A stretch of 64,000 nt of DNA from Nemertoderma westbladi (Eukaryota > Xenacoelomorpha > Nemertodermatida > Nemertodermatidae), in NCBI GenBank assembly GCA_032718475.1, contig JAUCBJ010009046.1, positions 31,896 to 95,895 of the forward strand. The letters run 5' to 3'. Under the pieces are notes generated by a model, which saw only the letters and a program-made list of their open reading frames with translations, ran no database searches and was not told where the DNA came from. Within the stretch, counting starts at the first letter, position 1. Every line of letters begins with the position of its first letter. Position numbers and translations under genes: made by a program. This document shows positions 14,701 through 32,460 of this stretch, in pieces.

Positions 14701-17700
14701 CTAGTACCATCCGTAAGTCATATACAATCACTTACAACATCTAGTACCATCCGTATGTCACACAATCACTTACAACATCTAGTACCATCCGTATGTCATA
14801 CAATCACTTACAACATCTAGTACCATCCGTAAGTCATACAATCACTTACAACATCTAGTACCATCCGTATGTCATACAATCACTTACAACATCTAGTACC
14901 ATCCGTATGTCATACAATCACTTACAACATCTAGTACCATCCGTAAGTCATACAATCACTTACAACATCTAGTACCATCCGTATGTCATACAATCACTTA
15001 CAACATCTAGTACCATCCGTAAGTCATACAATCACTTACAACATCTAGTACCATCCGTAAGTCATATACAATCACTTACAACATCTAGTACCATCCGTAA
15101 GTCACACAATCACTTACAACATCTAGTACCATCCGTATGTCATACAATCACTTACAACATCTAGTACCATCCGTAAGTCATACAATCACTTACAACATCT
15201 AGTACCATCCGTAAGTCACACAATCACTTACAACATCTAGTACCATCCGTAAGTCATATACAATCACTTACAACATCTAGTACCATCCGTATGTCATACA
15301 ATCACTTACAACATCTAGTACCATCCGTATGTCATACAATCACTTACAACATCTAGTACCATCCGTAAGTCATATACAATCACTTACAACATCTAGTACC
15401 ATCCGTAAGTCATATACAATCACTTACAACATCTAGTACCATCCGTAAGTCATATACAATCACTTACAACATCTAGTACCATCCGTAAGTCATATACAAT
15501 CACTTACAACATCTAGTACCATCCGTAAGTCATATACAATCACTTACAACATCTAGTACCATCCGTAAGTCATATACAATCACTTACAACATCTAGTACC
15601 ATCCGTAAGTCATATACAATCACTTACAACATCTAGTACCATCCGTAAGTCATATACAATCACTTACAACATCTAGTACCATCCGTAAGTCATATACAAT
15701 CACTTACAACATCTAGTACCATCCGTATGTCATACAATCACTTACAACATCTAGTACCATCCGTAAGTCATATACAATCACTTACAACATCTAGTACCAT
15801 CCGTAAGTCATATACAATCACTTACAACATCTAGTACCATCCGTATGTCATACAATCACTTACAACATCTAGTACCATCCGTATGTCATATACAATCACT
15901 TACAACATCTAGTACCATCCGTATGTCATACAATCACTTACAACATCTAGTACCATCCGTATGTCATACAATCACTTACAACATCTAGTACCATCCGTAT
16001 GTCATACAATCACTTACAACATCTAGTACCATCCGTATGTCATACAATCACTTACAACATCTAGTACCATCCGTAAGTCATATACAATCACTTACAACAT
16101 CTAGTACCATCCGTATGTCATACAATCACTTACAACATCTAGTACCATCCGTATGTCATACAATCACTTACAACATCTAGTACCATCCGTATGTCATACA
16201 ATCACTTACAACATCTAGTACCATCCGTATGTCATACAATCACTTACAACATCTAGTACCATCCGTATGTCATACAATCACTTACAACATCTAGTACCAT
16301 CCGTAAGTCATATACAATCACTTACAACATCTAGTACCATCCGTATGTCATACAATCACTTACAACATCTAGTACCATCCGTATGTCATATACAATCACT
16401 TACAACATCTAGTACCATCCGTATGTCATACAATCACTTACAACATCTAGTACCATCCGTAAGTCATACAATCACTTACAACATCTAGTACCATCCGTAA
16501 GTCATATACAATCACTTACAACATCTAGTACCATCCGTAAGTCATATACAATCACTTACAACATCTAGTACCATCCGTATGTCATACAATCACTTACAAC
16601 ATCTAGTACCATCCGTAAGTCATATACAATCACTTACAACATCTAGTACCATCCGTAAGTCATATACAATCACTTACAACATCTAGTACCATCCGTAAGT
16701 CATACAATCACTTACAACATCTAGTACCATCCGTAAGTCATACAATCACTTACAACATCTAGTACCATCCGTAAGTCATACAATCACTTACAACATCTAG
16801 TACCATCCGTAAGTCATACAATCACTTACAACATCTAGTACCATCCGTATGTCATACAATCACTTACAACATCTAGTACCATCCGTATGTCATACAATCA
16901 CTTACAACATCTAGTACCATCCGTATGTCATATACAATCACTTACAACATCTAGTACCATCCGTATGTCATACAATCACTTACAACATCTAGTACCATCC
17001 GTATGTCATACAATCACTTACAACATCTAGTACCATCCGTATGTCATACAATCACTTACAACATCTAGTACCATCCGTATGTCATACAATCACTTACAAC
17101 ATCTAGTACCATCCGTAAGTCATATACAATCACTTACAACATCTAGTACCATCCGTATGTCATACAATCACTTACAACATCTAGTACCATCCGTATGTCA
17201 TACAATCACTTACAACATCTAGTACCATCCGTATGTCATACAATCACTTACAACATCTAGTACCATCCGTATGTCATACAATCACTTACAACATCTAGTA
17301 CCATCCGTATGTCATATACAATCACTTACAACATCTAGTACCATCCGTATGTCATACAATCACTTACAACATCTAGTACCATCCGTATGTCATACAATCA
17401 CTTACAACATCTAGTACCATCCGTATGTCATACAATCACTTACAACATCTAGTACCATCCGTATGTCATACAATCACTTACAACATCTAGTACCATCCGT
17501 AAGTCATATACAATCACTTACAACATCTAGTACCATCCGTATGTCATACAATCACTTACAACATCTAGTACCATCCGTATGTCATACAATCACTTACAAC
17601 ATCTAGTACCATCCGTATGTCATACAATCACTTACAACATCTAGTACCATCCGTATGTCATACAATCACTTACAACATCTAGTACCATCCGTATGTCATA

Positions 17701-19503
17701 TACAATCACTTACAACATCTAGTACCATCCGTATGTCATACAATCACTTACAACATCTAGTACCATCCGTATGTCATACAATCACTTACAACATCTAGTA
17801 CCATCCGTAAGTCATATACAATCACTTACAACATCTAGTACCATCCGTAAGTCATACAATCACTTACAACATCTAGTACCATCCGTAAGTCATACAATCA
17901 CTTACAACATCTAGTACCATCCGTATGTCATACAATCACTTACAACATCTAGTACCATCCGTAAGTCATACAATCACTTACAACATCTAGTACCATCCGT
18001 ATGTCATACAATCACTTACAACATCTAGTACCATCCGTATGTCATACAATCACTTACAACATCTAGTACCATCCGTATGTCATATACAATCACTTACAAC
18101 ATCTAGTACCATCCGTATGTCATACAATCACTTACAACATCTAGTACCATCCGTATGTCATACAATCACTTACAACATCTAGTACCATCCGTATGTCATA
18201 TACAATCACTTACAACATCTAGTACCATCCGTATGTCATACAATCACTTACAACATCTAGTACCATCCGTATGTCATACAATCACTTACAACATCTAGTA
18301 CCATCCGTATGTCATATACAATCACTTACAACATCTAGTACCATCCGTATGTCATACAATCACTTACAACATCTAGTACCATCCGTATGTCATACAATCA
18401 CTTACAACATCTAGTACCATCCGTAAGTCATATACAATCACTTACAACATCTAGTACCATCCGTAAGTCATACAATCACTTACAACATCTAGTACCATCC
18501 GTATGTCATACAATCACTTACAACATCTAGTACCATCCGTAAGTCATACAATCACTTACAACATCTAGTACCATCCGTATGTCATACAATCACTTACAAC
18601 ATCTAGTACCATCCGTATGTCATACAATCACTTACAACATCTAGTACCATCCGTATGTCATATACAATCACTTACAACATCTAGTACCATCCGTATGTCA
18701 TACAATCACTTACAACATCTAGTACCATCCGTATGTCATACAATCACTTACAACATCTAGTACCATCCGTAAGTCATATACAATCACTTACAACATCTAG
18801 TACCATCCGTAAGTCATACAATCACTTACAACATCTAGTACCATCCGTAAGTCATATACAATCACTTACAACATCTAGTACCATCCGTAAGTCATACAAT
18901 CACTTACAACATCTAGTACCATCCGTAAGTCATACAATCACTTACAACATCTAGTACCATCCGTAAGTCATATACAATCACTTACAACATCTAGTACCAT
19001 CCGTAAGTCATACAATCACTTACAACATCTAGTACCATCCGTATGTCATACAATCACTTACAACATCTAGTACCATCCGTATGTCATACAATCACTTACA
19101 ACATCTAGTACCATCCGTATGTCATACAATCACTTACAACATCTAGTACCATCCGTAAGTCATACAATCACTTACAACATCTAGTACCATCCGTAAGTCA
19201 TACAATCACTTACAACATCTAGTACCATCCGTATGTCATACAATCACTTACAACATCTAGTACCATCCGTATGTCATACAATCACTTACAACATCTAGTA
19301 CCATCCGTAAGTCATATACAATCACTTACAACATCTAGTACCATCCGTAAGTCATACAATCACTTACAACATCTAGTACCATCCGTAAGTCATACAATCA
19401 CTTACAACATCTAGTACCATCCGTAAGTCATACAATCACTTACAACATCTAGTACCATCCGTAAGTCATATACAATCACTTACAACATCTAGTACCATCC
19501 GTA

Positions 19504-21074
19504 TGTCATACACAATCACTTACAACATCTAGTACCATCCGTATGTCATACAATCACTTACAACATCTAGTACCATCCGTAAGTCATACAATCACTTACA
19601 ACATCTAGTACCATCCGTAAGTCATATACAATCACTTACAACATCTAGTACCATCCGTAAGTCATATACAATCACTTACAACATCTAGTACCATCCGTAA
19701 GTCATATACAATCACTTACAACATCTAGTACCATCCGTAAGTCATATACAATCACTTACAACATCTAGTACCATCCGTAAGTCATATACAATCACTTACA
19801 ACATCTAGTACCATCCGTAAGTCATATACAATCACTTACAACATCTAGTACCATCCGTAAGTCATATACAATCACTTACAACATCTAGTACCATCCGTAA
19901 GTCATATACAATCACTTACAACATCTAGTACCATCCGTAAGTCATATACAATCACTTACAACATCTAGTACCATCCGTAAGTCACACAATCACTTACAAC
20001 ATCTAGTACCATCCGTAAGTCATACAATCACTTACAACATCTAGTACCATCCGTAAGTCATATACAATCACTTACAACATCTAGTACCATCCGTAAGTCA
20101 TACAATCACTTACAACATCTAGTACCATCCGTAAGTCATACAATCACTTACAACATCTAGTACCATCCGTATGTCATACAATCACTTACAACATCTAGTA
20201 CCATCCGTATGTCATACAATCACTTACAACATCTAGTACCATCCGTAAGTCATATACAATCACTTACAACATCTAGTACCATCCGTAAGTCATATACAAT
20301 CACTTACAACATCTAGTACCATCCGTAAGTCATACAATCACTTACAACATCTAGTACCATCCGTAAGTCATATACAATCACTTACAACATCTAGTACCAT
20401 CCGTATGTCACACAATCACTTACAACATCTAGTACCATCCGTAAGTCATATACAATCACTTACAACATCTAGTACCATCCGTAAGTCATATACAATCACT
20501 TACAACATCTAGTACCATCCGTATGTCACACAATCACTTACAACATCTAGTACCATCCGTAAGTCATATACAATCACTTACAACATCTAGTACCATCCGT
20601 ATGTCACACAATCACTTACAACATCTAGTACCATCCGTATGTCACACAATCACTTACAACATCTAGTACCATCCGTATGTCACACAATCACTTACAACAT
20701 CTAGTACCATCCGTATGTCATACAATCACTTACAACATCTAGTACCATCCGTATGTCACACAATCACTTACAACATCTAGTACCATCCGTAAGTCATATA
20801 CAATCACTTACAACATCTAGTACCATCCGTATGTCACACAATCACTTACAACATCTAGTACCATCCGTATGTCATACAATCACTTACAACATCTAGTACC
20901 ATCCGTAAGTCATACAATCACTTACAACATCTAGTACCATCCGTATGTCATACAATCACTTACAACATCTAGTACCATCCGTATGTCATACAATCACTTA
21001 CAACATCTAGTACCATCCGTAAGTCATACAATCACTTACAACATCTAGTACCATCCGTATGTCATACAATCACT
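19504..21074. repeat. second copy of a 1.57-kb satellite block (first copy about 13428-14998)
   Basis: Rare variants occur in the same order in both places, 6076 bp apart: a catacacaat unit (13431 and 19507), nine consecutive 40-bp units, then the same series of gtatgtcacacaat units (first at 14331 and 20407). One inner stretch is arranged differently: the first gtcacacaat unit is at 14021 versus 19981. The second copy runs straight into the N gap, so either a real segmental duplication or an assembly duplication is possible. Confidence 0.7.
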
Positions 21075-21174
21075 NNNNNNNNNNNNNNNNNNNNNNNNNN
21101 NNNNNNNNNNNNNNNNNNNNNNNNNNNNNNNNNNNNNNNNNNNNNNNNNNNNNNNNNNNNNNNNNNNNNNNNNN
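21075..21174. other. assembly gap of exactly 100 N
   Basis: A run of 100 N inside the satellite. The round size suggests a scaffold join of unknown true length, so the array length is a lower bound or uncertain. Satellite units continue in the same orientation on both sides. Confidence 0.99.
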
Positions 21175-24100
21175 CAATCACTTACAACATCTAGTACCAT
21201 CCGTATGTCATACAATCACTTACAACATCTAGTACCATCCGTAAGTCATACAATCACTTACAACATCTAGTACCATCCGTAAGTCATACAATCACTTACA
21301 ACATCTAGTACCATCCGTATGTCATACAATCACTTACAACATCTAGTACCATCCGTAAGTCATACAATCACTTACAACATCTAGTACCATCCGTATGTCA
21401 TACAATCACTTACAACATCTAGTACCATCCGTATGTCATACAATCACTTACAACATCTAGTACCATCCGTAAGTCATATACAATCACTTACAACATCTAG
21501 TACCATCCGTAAGTCATATACAATCACTTACAACATCTAGTACCATCCGTAAGTCATATACAATCACTTACAACATCTAGTACCATCCGTAAGTCATACA
21601 ATCACTTACAACATCTAGTACCATCCGTATGTCATACAATCACTTACAACATCTAGTACCATCCGTAAGTCATATACAATCACTTACAACATCTAGTACC
21701 ATCCGTAAGTCATACAATCACTTACAACATCTAGTACCATCCGTAAGTCATACAATCACTTACAACATCTAGTACCATCCGTAAGTCATACAATCACTTA
21801 CAACATCTAGTACCATCCGTAAGTCATACAATCACTTACAACATCTAGTACCATCCGTAAGTCATACAATCACTTACAACATCTAGTACCATCCGTAAGT
21901 CATATACAATCACTTACAACATCTAGTACCATCCGTAAGTCATATACAATCACTTACAACATCTAGTACCATCCGTATGTCATACAATCACTTACAACAT
22001 CTAGTACCATCCGTAAGTCATATACAATCACTTACAACATCTAGTACCATCCGTATGTCATACAATCACTTACAACATCTAGTACCATCCGTAAGTCATA
22101 TACAATCACTTACAACATCTAGTACCATCCGTAAGTCATATACAATCACTTACAACATCTAGTACCATCCGTAAGTCATACAATCACTTACAACATCTAG
22201 TACCATCCGTAAGTCATACAATCACTTACAACATCTAGTACCATCCGTAAGTCATACAATCACTTACAACATCTAGTACCATCCGTAAGTCATATCAATC
22301 ACTTACAACATCTAGTACCATCCGTAAGTCATATACAATCACTTACAACATCTAGTACCATCCGTAAGTCATATACAATCACTTACAACATCTAGTACCA
22401 TCCGTAAGTCATATACAATCACTTACAACATCTAGTACCATCCGTAAGTCATACAATCACTTACAACATCTAGTACCATCCGTAAGTCATACAATCACTT
22501 ACAACATCTAGTACCATCCGTAAGTCATACAATCACTTACAACATCTAGTACCATCCGTAAGTCATATACAATCACTTACAACATCTAGTACCATCCGTA
22601 AGTCATACAATCACTTACAACATCTAGTACCATCCGTAAGTCATACAATCACTTACAACATCTAGTACCATCCGTATGTCATACAATCACTTACAACATC
22701 TAGTACCATCCGTAAGTCATACAATCACTTACAACATCTAGTACCATCCGTAAGTCATACAATCACTTACAACATCTAGTACCATCCGTAAGTCATACAA
22801 TCACTTACAACATCTAGTACCATCCGTAAGTCATACAATCACTTACAACATCTAGTACCATCCGTATGTCATACAATCACTTACAACATCTAGTACCATC
22901 CGTAAGTCATACAATCACTTACAACATCTAGTACCATCCGTAAGTCATATACAATCACTTACAACATCTAGTACCATCCGTAAGTCATATACAATCACTT
23001 ACAACATCTAGTACCATCCGTAAGTCATATACAATCACTTACAACATCTAGTACCATCCGTAAGTCATACAATCACTTACAACATCTAGTACCATCCGTA
23101 AGTCATATACAATCACTTACAACATCTAGTACCATCCGTAAGTCATACAATCACTTACAACATCTAGTACCATCCGTAAGTCATATACAATCACTTACAA
23201 CATCTAGTACCATCCGTAAGTCATATACAATCACTTACAACATCTAGTACCATCCGTAAGTCATACAATCACTTACAACATCTAGTACCATCCGTAAGTC
23301 ATACAATCACTTACAACATCTAGTACCATCCGTAAGTCATACAATCACTTACAACATCTAGTACCATCCGTAAGTCATATACAATCACTTACAACATCTA
23401 GTACCATCCGTAAGTCATATACAATCACTTACAACATCTAGTACCATCCGTAAGTCATACAATCACTTACAACATCTAGTACCATCCGTAAGTCATACAA
23501 TCACTTACAACATCTAGTACCATCCGTAAGTCATATACAATCACTTACAACATCTAGTACCATCCGTAAGTCATACAATCACTTACAACATCTAGTACCA
23601 TCCGTAAGTCATATACAATCACTTACAACATCTAGTACCATCCGTAAGTCATATACAATCACTTACAACATCTAGTACCATCCGTAAGTCATACAATCAC
23701 TTACAACATCTAGTACCATCCGTAAGTCATATACAATCACTTACAACATCTAGTACCATCCGTAAGTCATACAATCACTTACAACATCTAGTACCATCCG
23801 TAAGTCATATACAATCACTTACAACATCTAGTACCATCCGTAAGTCATACAATCACTTACAACATCTAGTACCATCCGTAAGTCATACAATCACTTACAA
23901 CATCTAGTACCATCCGTAAGTCATACAATCACTTACAACATCTAGTACCATCCGTAAGTCATACAATCACTTACAACATCTAGTACCATCCGTAAGTCAT
24001 ATACAATCACTTACAACATCTAGTACCATCCGTAAGTCATACAATCACTTACAACATCTAGTACCATCCGTAAGTCATATACAATCACTTACAACATCTA

Positions 24101-27100
24101 GTACCATCCGTAAGTCATATACAATCACTTACAACATCTAGTACCATCCGTAAGTCATATACAATCACTTACAACATCTAGTACCATCCGTAAGTCATAC
24201 AATCACTTACAACATCTAGTACCATCCGTATGTCATACAATCACTTACAACATCTAGTACCATCCGTAAGTCATATACAATCACTTACAACATCTAGTAC
24301 CATCCGTAAGTCATACAATCACTTACAACATCTAGTACCATCCGTAAGTCATATACAATCACTTACAACATCTAGTACCATCCGTAAGTCATATACAATC
24401 ACTTACAACATCTAGTACCATCCGTAAGTCATATACAATCACTTACAACATCTAGTACCATCCGTAAGTCATATACAATCACTTACAACATCTAGTACCA
24501 TCCGTAAGTCATATACAATCACTTACAACATCTAGTACCATCCGTAAGTCATATACAATCACTTACAACATCTAGTACCATCCGTAAGTCATATACAATC
24601 ACTTACAACATCTAGTACCATCCGTATGTCATACAATCACTTACAACATCTAGTACCATCCGTAAGTCATATACAATCACTTACAACATCTAGTACCATC
24701 CGTAAGTCATATACAATCACTTACAACATCTAGTACCATCCGTATGTCATACAATCACTTACAACATCTAGTACCATCCGTAAGTCATATACAATCACTT
24801 ACAACATCTAGTACCATCCGTATGTCATACAATCACTTACAACATCTAGTACCATCCGTAAGTCATACAATCACTTACAACATCTAGTACCATCCGTATG
24901 TCATACAATCACTTACAACATCTAGTACCATCCGTAAGTCATATACAATCACTTACAACATCTAGTACCATCCGTAAGTCATATACAATCACTTACAACA
25001 TCTAGTACCATCCGTAAGTCATACAATCACTTACAACATCTAGTACCATCCGTATGTCATACAATCACTTACAACATCTAGTACCATCCGTAAGTCATAC
25101 AATCACTTACAACATCTAGTACCATCCGTAAGTCATACAATCACTTACAACATCTAGTACCATCCGTAAGTCATATACAATCACTTACAACATCTAGTAC
25201 CATCCGTAAGTCATATACAATCACTTACAACATCTAGTACCATCCGTAAGTCATATACAATCACTTACAACATCTAGTACCATCCGTAAGTCATACAATC
25301 ACTTACAACATCTAGTACCATCCGTAAGTCATATACAATCACTTACAACATCTAGTACCATCCGTATGTCATACAATCACTTACAACATCTAGTACCATC
25401 CGTAAGTCATATACAATCACTTACAACATCTAGTACCATCCGTAAGTCATATACAATCACTTACAACATCTAGTACCATCCGTATGTCATACAATCACTT
25501 ACAACATCTAGTACCATCCGTAAGTCATACAATCACTTACAACATCTAGTACCATCCGTAAGTCATACAATCACTTACAACATCTAGTACCATCCGTAAG
25601 TCATATACAATCACTTACAACATCTAGTACCATCCGTAAGTCATATACAATCACTTACAACATCTAGTACCATCCGTAAGTCATACAATCACTTACAACA
25701 TCTAGTACCATCCGTAAGTCATATACAATCACTTACAACATCTAGTACCATCCGTATGTCATACAATCACTTACAACATCTAGTACCATCCGTAAGTCAT
25801 ATACAATCACTTACAACATCTAGTACCATCCGTATGTCATACAATCACTTACAACATCTAGTACCATCCGTAAGTCATATACAATCACTTACAACATCTA
25901 GTACCATCCGTAAGTCATATACAATCACTTACAACATCTAGTACCATCCGTAAGTCATACAATCACTTACAACATCTAGTACCATCCGTAAGTCATACAA
26001 TCACTTACAACATCTAGTACCATCCGTATGTCATACAATCACTTACAACATCTAGTACCATCCGTAAGTCATATACAATCACTTACAACATCTAGTACCA
26101 TCCGTAAGTCATATACAATCACTTACAACATCTAGTACCATCCGTAAGTCATACAATCACTTACAACATCTAGTACCATCCGTAAGTCATATACAATCAC
26201 TTACAACATCTAGTACCATCCGTAAGTCATACAATCACTTACAACATCTAGTACCATCCGTAAGTCATACAATCACTTACAACATCTAGTACCATCCGTA
26301 AGTCATATACAATCACTTACAACATCTAGTACCATCCGTAAGTCATACAATCACTTACAACATCTAGTACCATCCGTAAGTCATATACAATCACTTACAA
26401 CATCTAGTACCATCCGTAAGTCATATACAATCACTTACAACATCTAGTACCATCCGTAAGTCATACAATCACTTACAACATCTAGTACCATCCGTAAGTC
26501 ATATACAATCACTTACAACATCTAGTACCATCCGTAAGTCATACAATCACTTACAACATCTAGTACCATCCGTAAGTCATATACAATCACTTACAACATC
26601 TAGTACCATCCGTAAGTCATATACAATCACTTACAACATCTAGTACCATCCGTAAGTCATATACAATCACTTACAACATCTAGTACCATCCGTAAGTCAT
26701 ACAATCACTTACAACATCTAGTACCATCCGTATGTCATACAATCACTTACAACATCTAGTACCATCCGTAAGTCATATACAATCACTTACAACATCTAGT
26801 ACCATCCGTAAGTCATACAATCACTTACAACATCTAGTACCATCCGTAAGTCATATACAATCACTTACAACATCTAGTACCATCCGTAAGTCATACAATC
26901 ACTTACAACATCTAGTACCATCCGTAAGTCATATACAATCACTTACAACATCTAGTACCATCCGTAAGTCGTCATACAATCACTTACAACATCTAGTACC
27001 ATCCGTATGTCATACAATCACTTACAACATCTAGTACCATCCGTAAGTCATATACAATCACTTACAACATCTAGTACCATCCGTAAGTCATATACAATCA

Positions 27101-30100
27101 CTTACAACATCTAGTACCATCCGTAAGTCATACAATCACTTACAACATCTAGTACCATCCGTATGTCATATACAATCACTTACAACATCTAGTACCATCC
27201 GTAAGTCATACAATCACTTACAACATCTAGTACCATCCGTAAGTCATATACAATCACTTACAACATCTAGTACCATCCGTAAGTCATATACAATCACTTA
27301 CAACATCTAGTACCATCCGTATGTCATATACAATCACTTACAACATCTAGTACCATCCGTAAGTCATACAATCACTTACAACATCTAGTACCATCCGTAA
27401 GTCATATACAATCACTTACAACATCTAGTACCATCCGTAAGTCATACAATCACTTACAACATCTAGTACCATCCGTAAGTCATATACAATCACTTACAAC
27501 ATCTAGTACCATCCGTAAGTCATATACAATCACTTACAACATCTAGTACCATCCGTAAGTCATATACAATCACTTACAACATCTAGTACCATCCGTAAGT
27601 CATACAATCACTTACAACATCTAGTACCATCCGTAAGTCATATACAATCACTTACAACATCTAGTACCATCCGTAAGTCGTCATACAATCACTTACAACA
27701 TCTAGTACCATCCGTAAGTCATATACAATCACTTACAACATCTAGTACCATCCGTAAGTCATACAATCACTTACAACATCTAGTACCATCCGTAAGTCAT
27801 ATACAATCACTTACAACATCTAGTACCATCCGTAAGTCATACAATCACTTACAACATCTAGTACCATCCGTATGTCATATACAATCACTTACAACATCTA
27901 GTACCATCCGTAAGTCATATACAATCACTTACAACATCTAGTACCATCCGTAAGTCATATACAATCACTTACAACATCTAGTACCATCCGTAAGTCGGTC
28001 ATACAATCACTTACAACATCTAGTACCATCCGTATGTCATATACAATCACTTACAACATCTAGTACCATCCGTAAGTCGTCATACAATCACTTACAACAT
28101 CTAGTACCATCCGTATGTCATATACAATCACTTACAACATCTAGTACCATCCGTAAGTCGTCATACAATCACTTACAACATCTAGTACCATCCGTAAGTC
28201 ATATACAATCACTTACAACATCTAGTACCATCCGTAAGTCATACAATCACTTACAACATCTAGTACCATCCGTAAGTCATATACAATCACTTACAACATC
28301 TAGTACCATCCGTAAGTCATACAATCACTTACAACATCTAGTACCATCCGTATGTCATATACAATCACTTACAACATCTAGTACCATCCGTAAGTCATAT
28401 ACAATCACTTACAACATCTAGTACCATCCGTAAGTCATATACAATCACTTACAACATCTAGTACCATCCGTAAGTCATACAATCACTTACAACATCTAGT
28501 ACCATCCGTAAGTCATATACAATCACTTACAACATCTAGTACCATCCGTAAGTCATATACAATCACTTACAACATCTAGTACCATCCGTAAGTCATACAA
28601 TCACTTACAACATCTAGTACCATCCGTAAGTCATACAATCACTTACAACATCTAGTACCATCCGTAAGTCATACAATCACTTACAACATCTAGTACCATC
28701 CGTAAGTCATACAATCACTTACAACATCTAGTACCATCCGTAAGTCATACAATCACTTACAACATCTAGTACCATCCGTAAGTCATATACAATCACTTAC
28801 AACATCTAGTACCATCCGTAAGTCATATACAATCACTTACAACATCTAGTACCATCCGTAAGTCATACAATCACTTACAACATCTAGTACCATCCGTAAG
28901 TCATATACAATCACTTACAACATCTAGTACCATCCGTAAGTCATATACAATCACTTACAACATCTAGTACCATCCGTAAGTCATATACAATCACTTACAA
29001 CATCTAGTACCATCCGTAAGTCATATACAATCACTTACAACATCTAGTACCATCCGTATGTCATATACAATCACTTACAACATCTAGTACCATCCGTAAG
29101 TCATATACAATCACTTACAACATCTAGTACCATCCGTATGTCATATACAATCACTTACAACATCTAGTACCATCCGTAAGTCATATACAATCACTTACAA
29201 CATCTAGTACCATCCGTAAGTCATATACAATCACTTACAACATCTAGTACCATCCGTATGTCATATACAATCACTTACAACATCTAGTACCATCCGTAAG
29301 TCATATACAATCACTTACAACATCTAGTACCATCCGTAAGTCATACAATCACTTACAACATCTAGTACCATCCGTAAGTCATATACAATCACTTACAACA
29401 TCTAGTACCATCCGTAAGTCATATACAATCACTTACAACATCTAGTACCATCCGTAAGTCATACAATCACTTACAACATCTAGTACCATCCGTATGTCAT
29501 ATACAATCACTTACAACATCTAGTACCATCCGTATGTCATATACAATCACTTACAACATCTAGTACCATCCGTAAGTCATATACAATCACTTACAACATC
29601 TAGTACCATCCGTATGTCATATACAATCACTTACAACATCTAGTACCATCCGTAAGTCATATACAATCACTTACAACATCTAGTACCATCCGTATGTCAT
29701 ATACAATCACTTACAACATCTAGTACCATCCGTAAGTCATACAATCACTTACAACATCTAGTACCATCCGTAAGTCATATACAATCACTTACAACATCTA
29801 GTACCATCCGTAAGTCATACAATCACTTACAACATCTAGTACCATCCGTAAGTCATATACAATCACTTACAACATCTAGTACCATCCGTAAGTCATACAA
29901 TCACTTACAACATCTAGTACCATCCGTATGTCATATACAATCACTTACAACATCTAGTACCATCCGTATGTCATATACAATCACTTACAACATCTAGTAC
30001 CATCCGTAAGTCATATACAATCACTTACAACATCTAGTACCATCCGTATGTCATATACAATCACTTACAACATCTAGTACCATCCGTAAGTCATATACAA

Positions 30101-32460
30101 TCACTTACAACATCTAGTACCATCCGTATGTCATATACAATCACTTACAACATCTAGTACCATCCGTAAGTCATACAATCACTTACAACATCTAGTACCA
30201 TCCGTAAGTCATATACAATCACTTACAACATCTAGTACCATCCGTAAGTCATACAATCACTTACAACATCTAGTACCATCCGTAAGTCATATACAATCAC
30301 TTACAACATCTAGTACCATCCGTAAGTCATACAATCACTTACAACATCTAGTACCATCCGTAAGTCATATACAATCACTTACAACATCTAGTACCATCCG
30401 TAAGTCATATACAATCACTTACAACATCTAGTACCATCCGTAAGTCATACAATCACTTACAACATCTAGTACCATCCGTAAGTCATACAATCACTTACAA
30501 CATCTAGTACCATCCGTAAGTCATACAATCACTTACAACATCTAGTACCATCCGTAAGTCATACAATCACTTACAACATTTAGTACCATCCGTAAGTCAT
30601 ACAATCACTTACAACATCTAGTACCATCCGTAAGTCATATACAATCACTTACAACATCTAGTACCATCCGTAAGTCATATACAATCACTTACAACATCTA
30701 GTACCATCCGTAAGTCATACAATCACTTACAACATCTAGTACCATCCGTAAGTCATATACAATCACTTACAACATCTAGTACCATCCGTAAGTCATACAA
30801 TCACTTACAACATCTAGTACCATCCGTAAGTCATACAATCACTTACAACATCTAGTACCATCCGTAAGTCATATACAATCACTTACAACATCTAGTACCA
30901 TCCGTAAGTCATATACAATCACTTACAACATCTAGTACCATCCGTAAGTCATACAATCACTTACAACATCTAGTACCATCCGTAAGTCATATACAATCAC
31001 TTACAACATCTAGTACCATCCGTAAGTCATACAATCACTTACAACATCTAGTACCATCCGTATGTCATATACAATCACTTACAACATCTAGTACCATCCG
31101 TAAGTCATATACAATCACTTACAACATTTAGTACCATCCGTAAGTCATATACAATCACTTACAACATCTAGTACCATCCGTAAGTCATATACAATCACTT
31201 ACAACATCTAGTACCATCCGTAAGTCATATACAATCACTTACAACATCTAGTACCATCCGTAAGTCATATACAATCACTTACAACATCTAGTACCATCCG
31301 TAAGTCACACAATCACTTACAACATCTAGTACCATCCGTAAGTCATATACAATCACTTACAACATCTAGTACCATCCGTAAGTCATACAATCACTTACAA
31401 CATCTAGTACCATCCGTAAGTCATACAATCACTTACAACATCTAGTACCATCCGTAAGTCACACAATCACTTACAACATCTAGTACCATCCGTAAGTCAT
31501 ATACAATCACTTACAACATCTAGTACCATCCGTAAGTCATACAATCACTTACAACATCTAGTACCATCCGTAAGTCATACAATCACTTACAACATCTAGT
31601 ACCATCCGTAAGTCATATACAATCACTTACAACATCTAGTACCATCCGTAAGTCATACAATCACTTACAACATCTAGTACCATCCGTAAGTCATATACAA
31701 TCACTTACAACATCTAGTACCATCCGTAAGTCATATACAATCACTTACAACATCTAGTACCATCCGTAAGTCATATACAATCACTTACAACATCTAGTAC
31801 CATCCGTAAGTCATATACAATCACTTACAACATCTAGTACCATCCGTAAGTCATATACAATCACTTACAACATCTAGTACCATCCGTATTTCATACAATC
31901 ACTTACAACATCTAGTACCATCCGTAAGTCATATACAATCACTTACAACATCTAGTACCATCCGTATTTCATACAATCACTTACAACATCTAGTACCATC
32001 CGTAAGTCATATACAATCACTTACAACATCTAGTACCATCCGTAAGTCATATACAATCACTTACAACATCTAGTACCATCCGTATTTCATACAATCACTT
32101 ACAACATCTAGTACCATCCGTAAGTCATATACAATCACTTACAACATCTAGTACCATCCGTAAGTCATATACAATCACTTACAACATCTAGTACCATCCG
32201 TATTTCATACAATCACTTACAACATCTAGTACCATCCGTAAGTCATATACAATCACTTACAACATCTAGTACCATCCGTAAGTCATATACAATCACTTAC
32301 AACATCTAGTACCATCCGTAAGTCATATACAATCACTGACAACATCTAGTACCATCCGTAAGTCATATACAATCACTTACAACATCTAGTACCATCCGTA
32401 AGTCATATACAATCACTTACAACATCTAGTACCATCCGTAAGTCATATACAATCACTTAC

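Noticed and set aside
3951-27034. 61-125-aa MSYNHLQHLVPSV frames scattered in the satellite
   Set aside because: They arise wherever 38- and 40-bp units alternate (78 bp). They lie on the strand opposite to the receptor gene and have no independent evidence.
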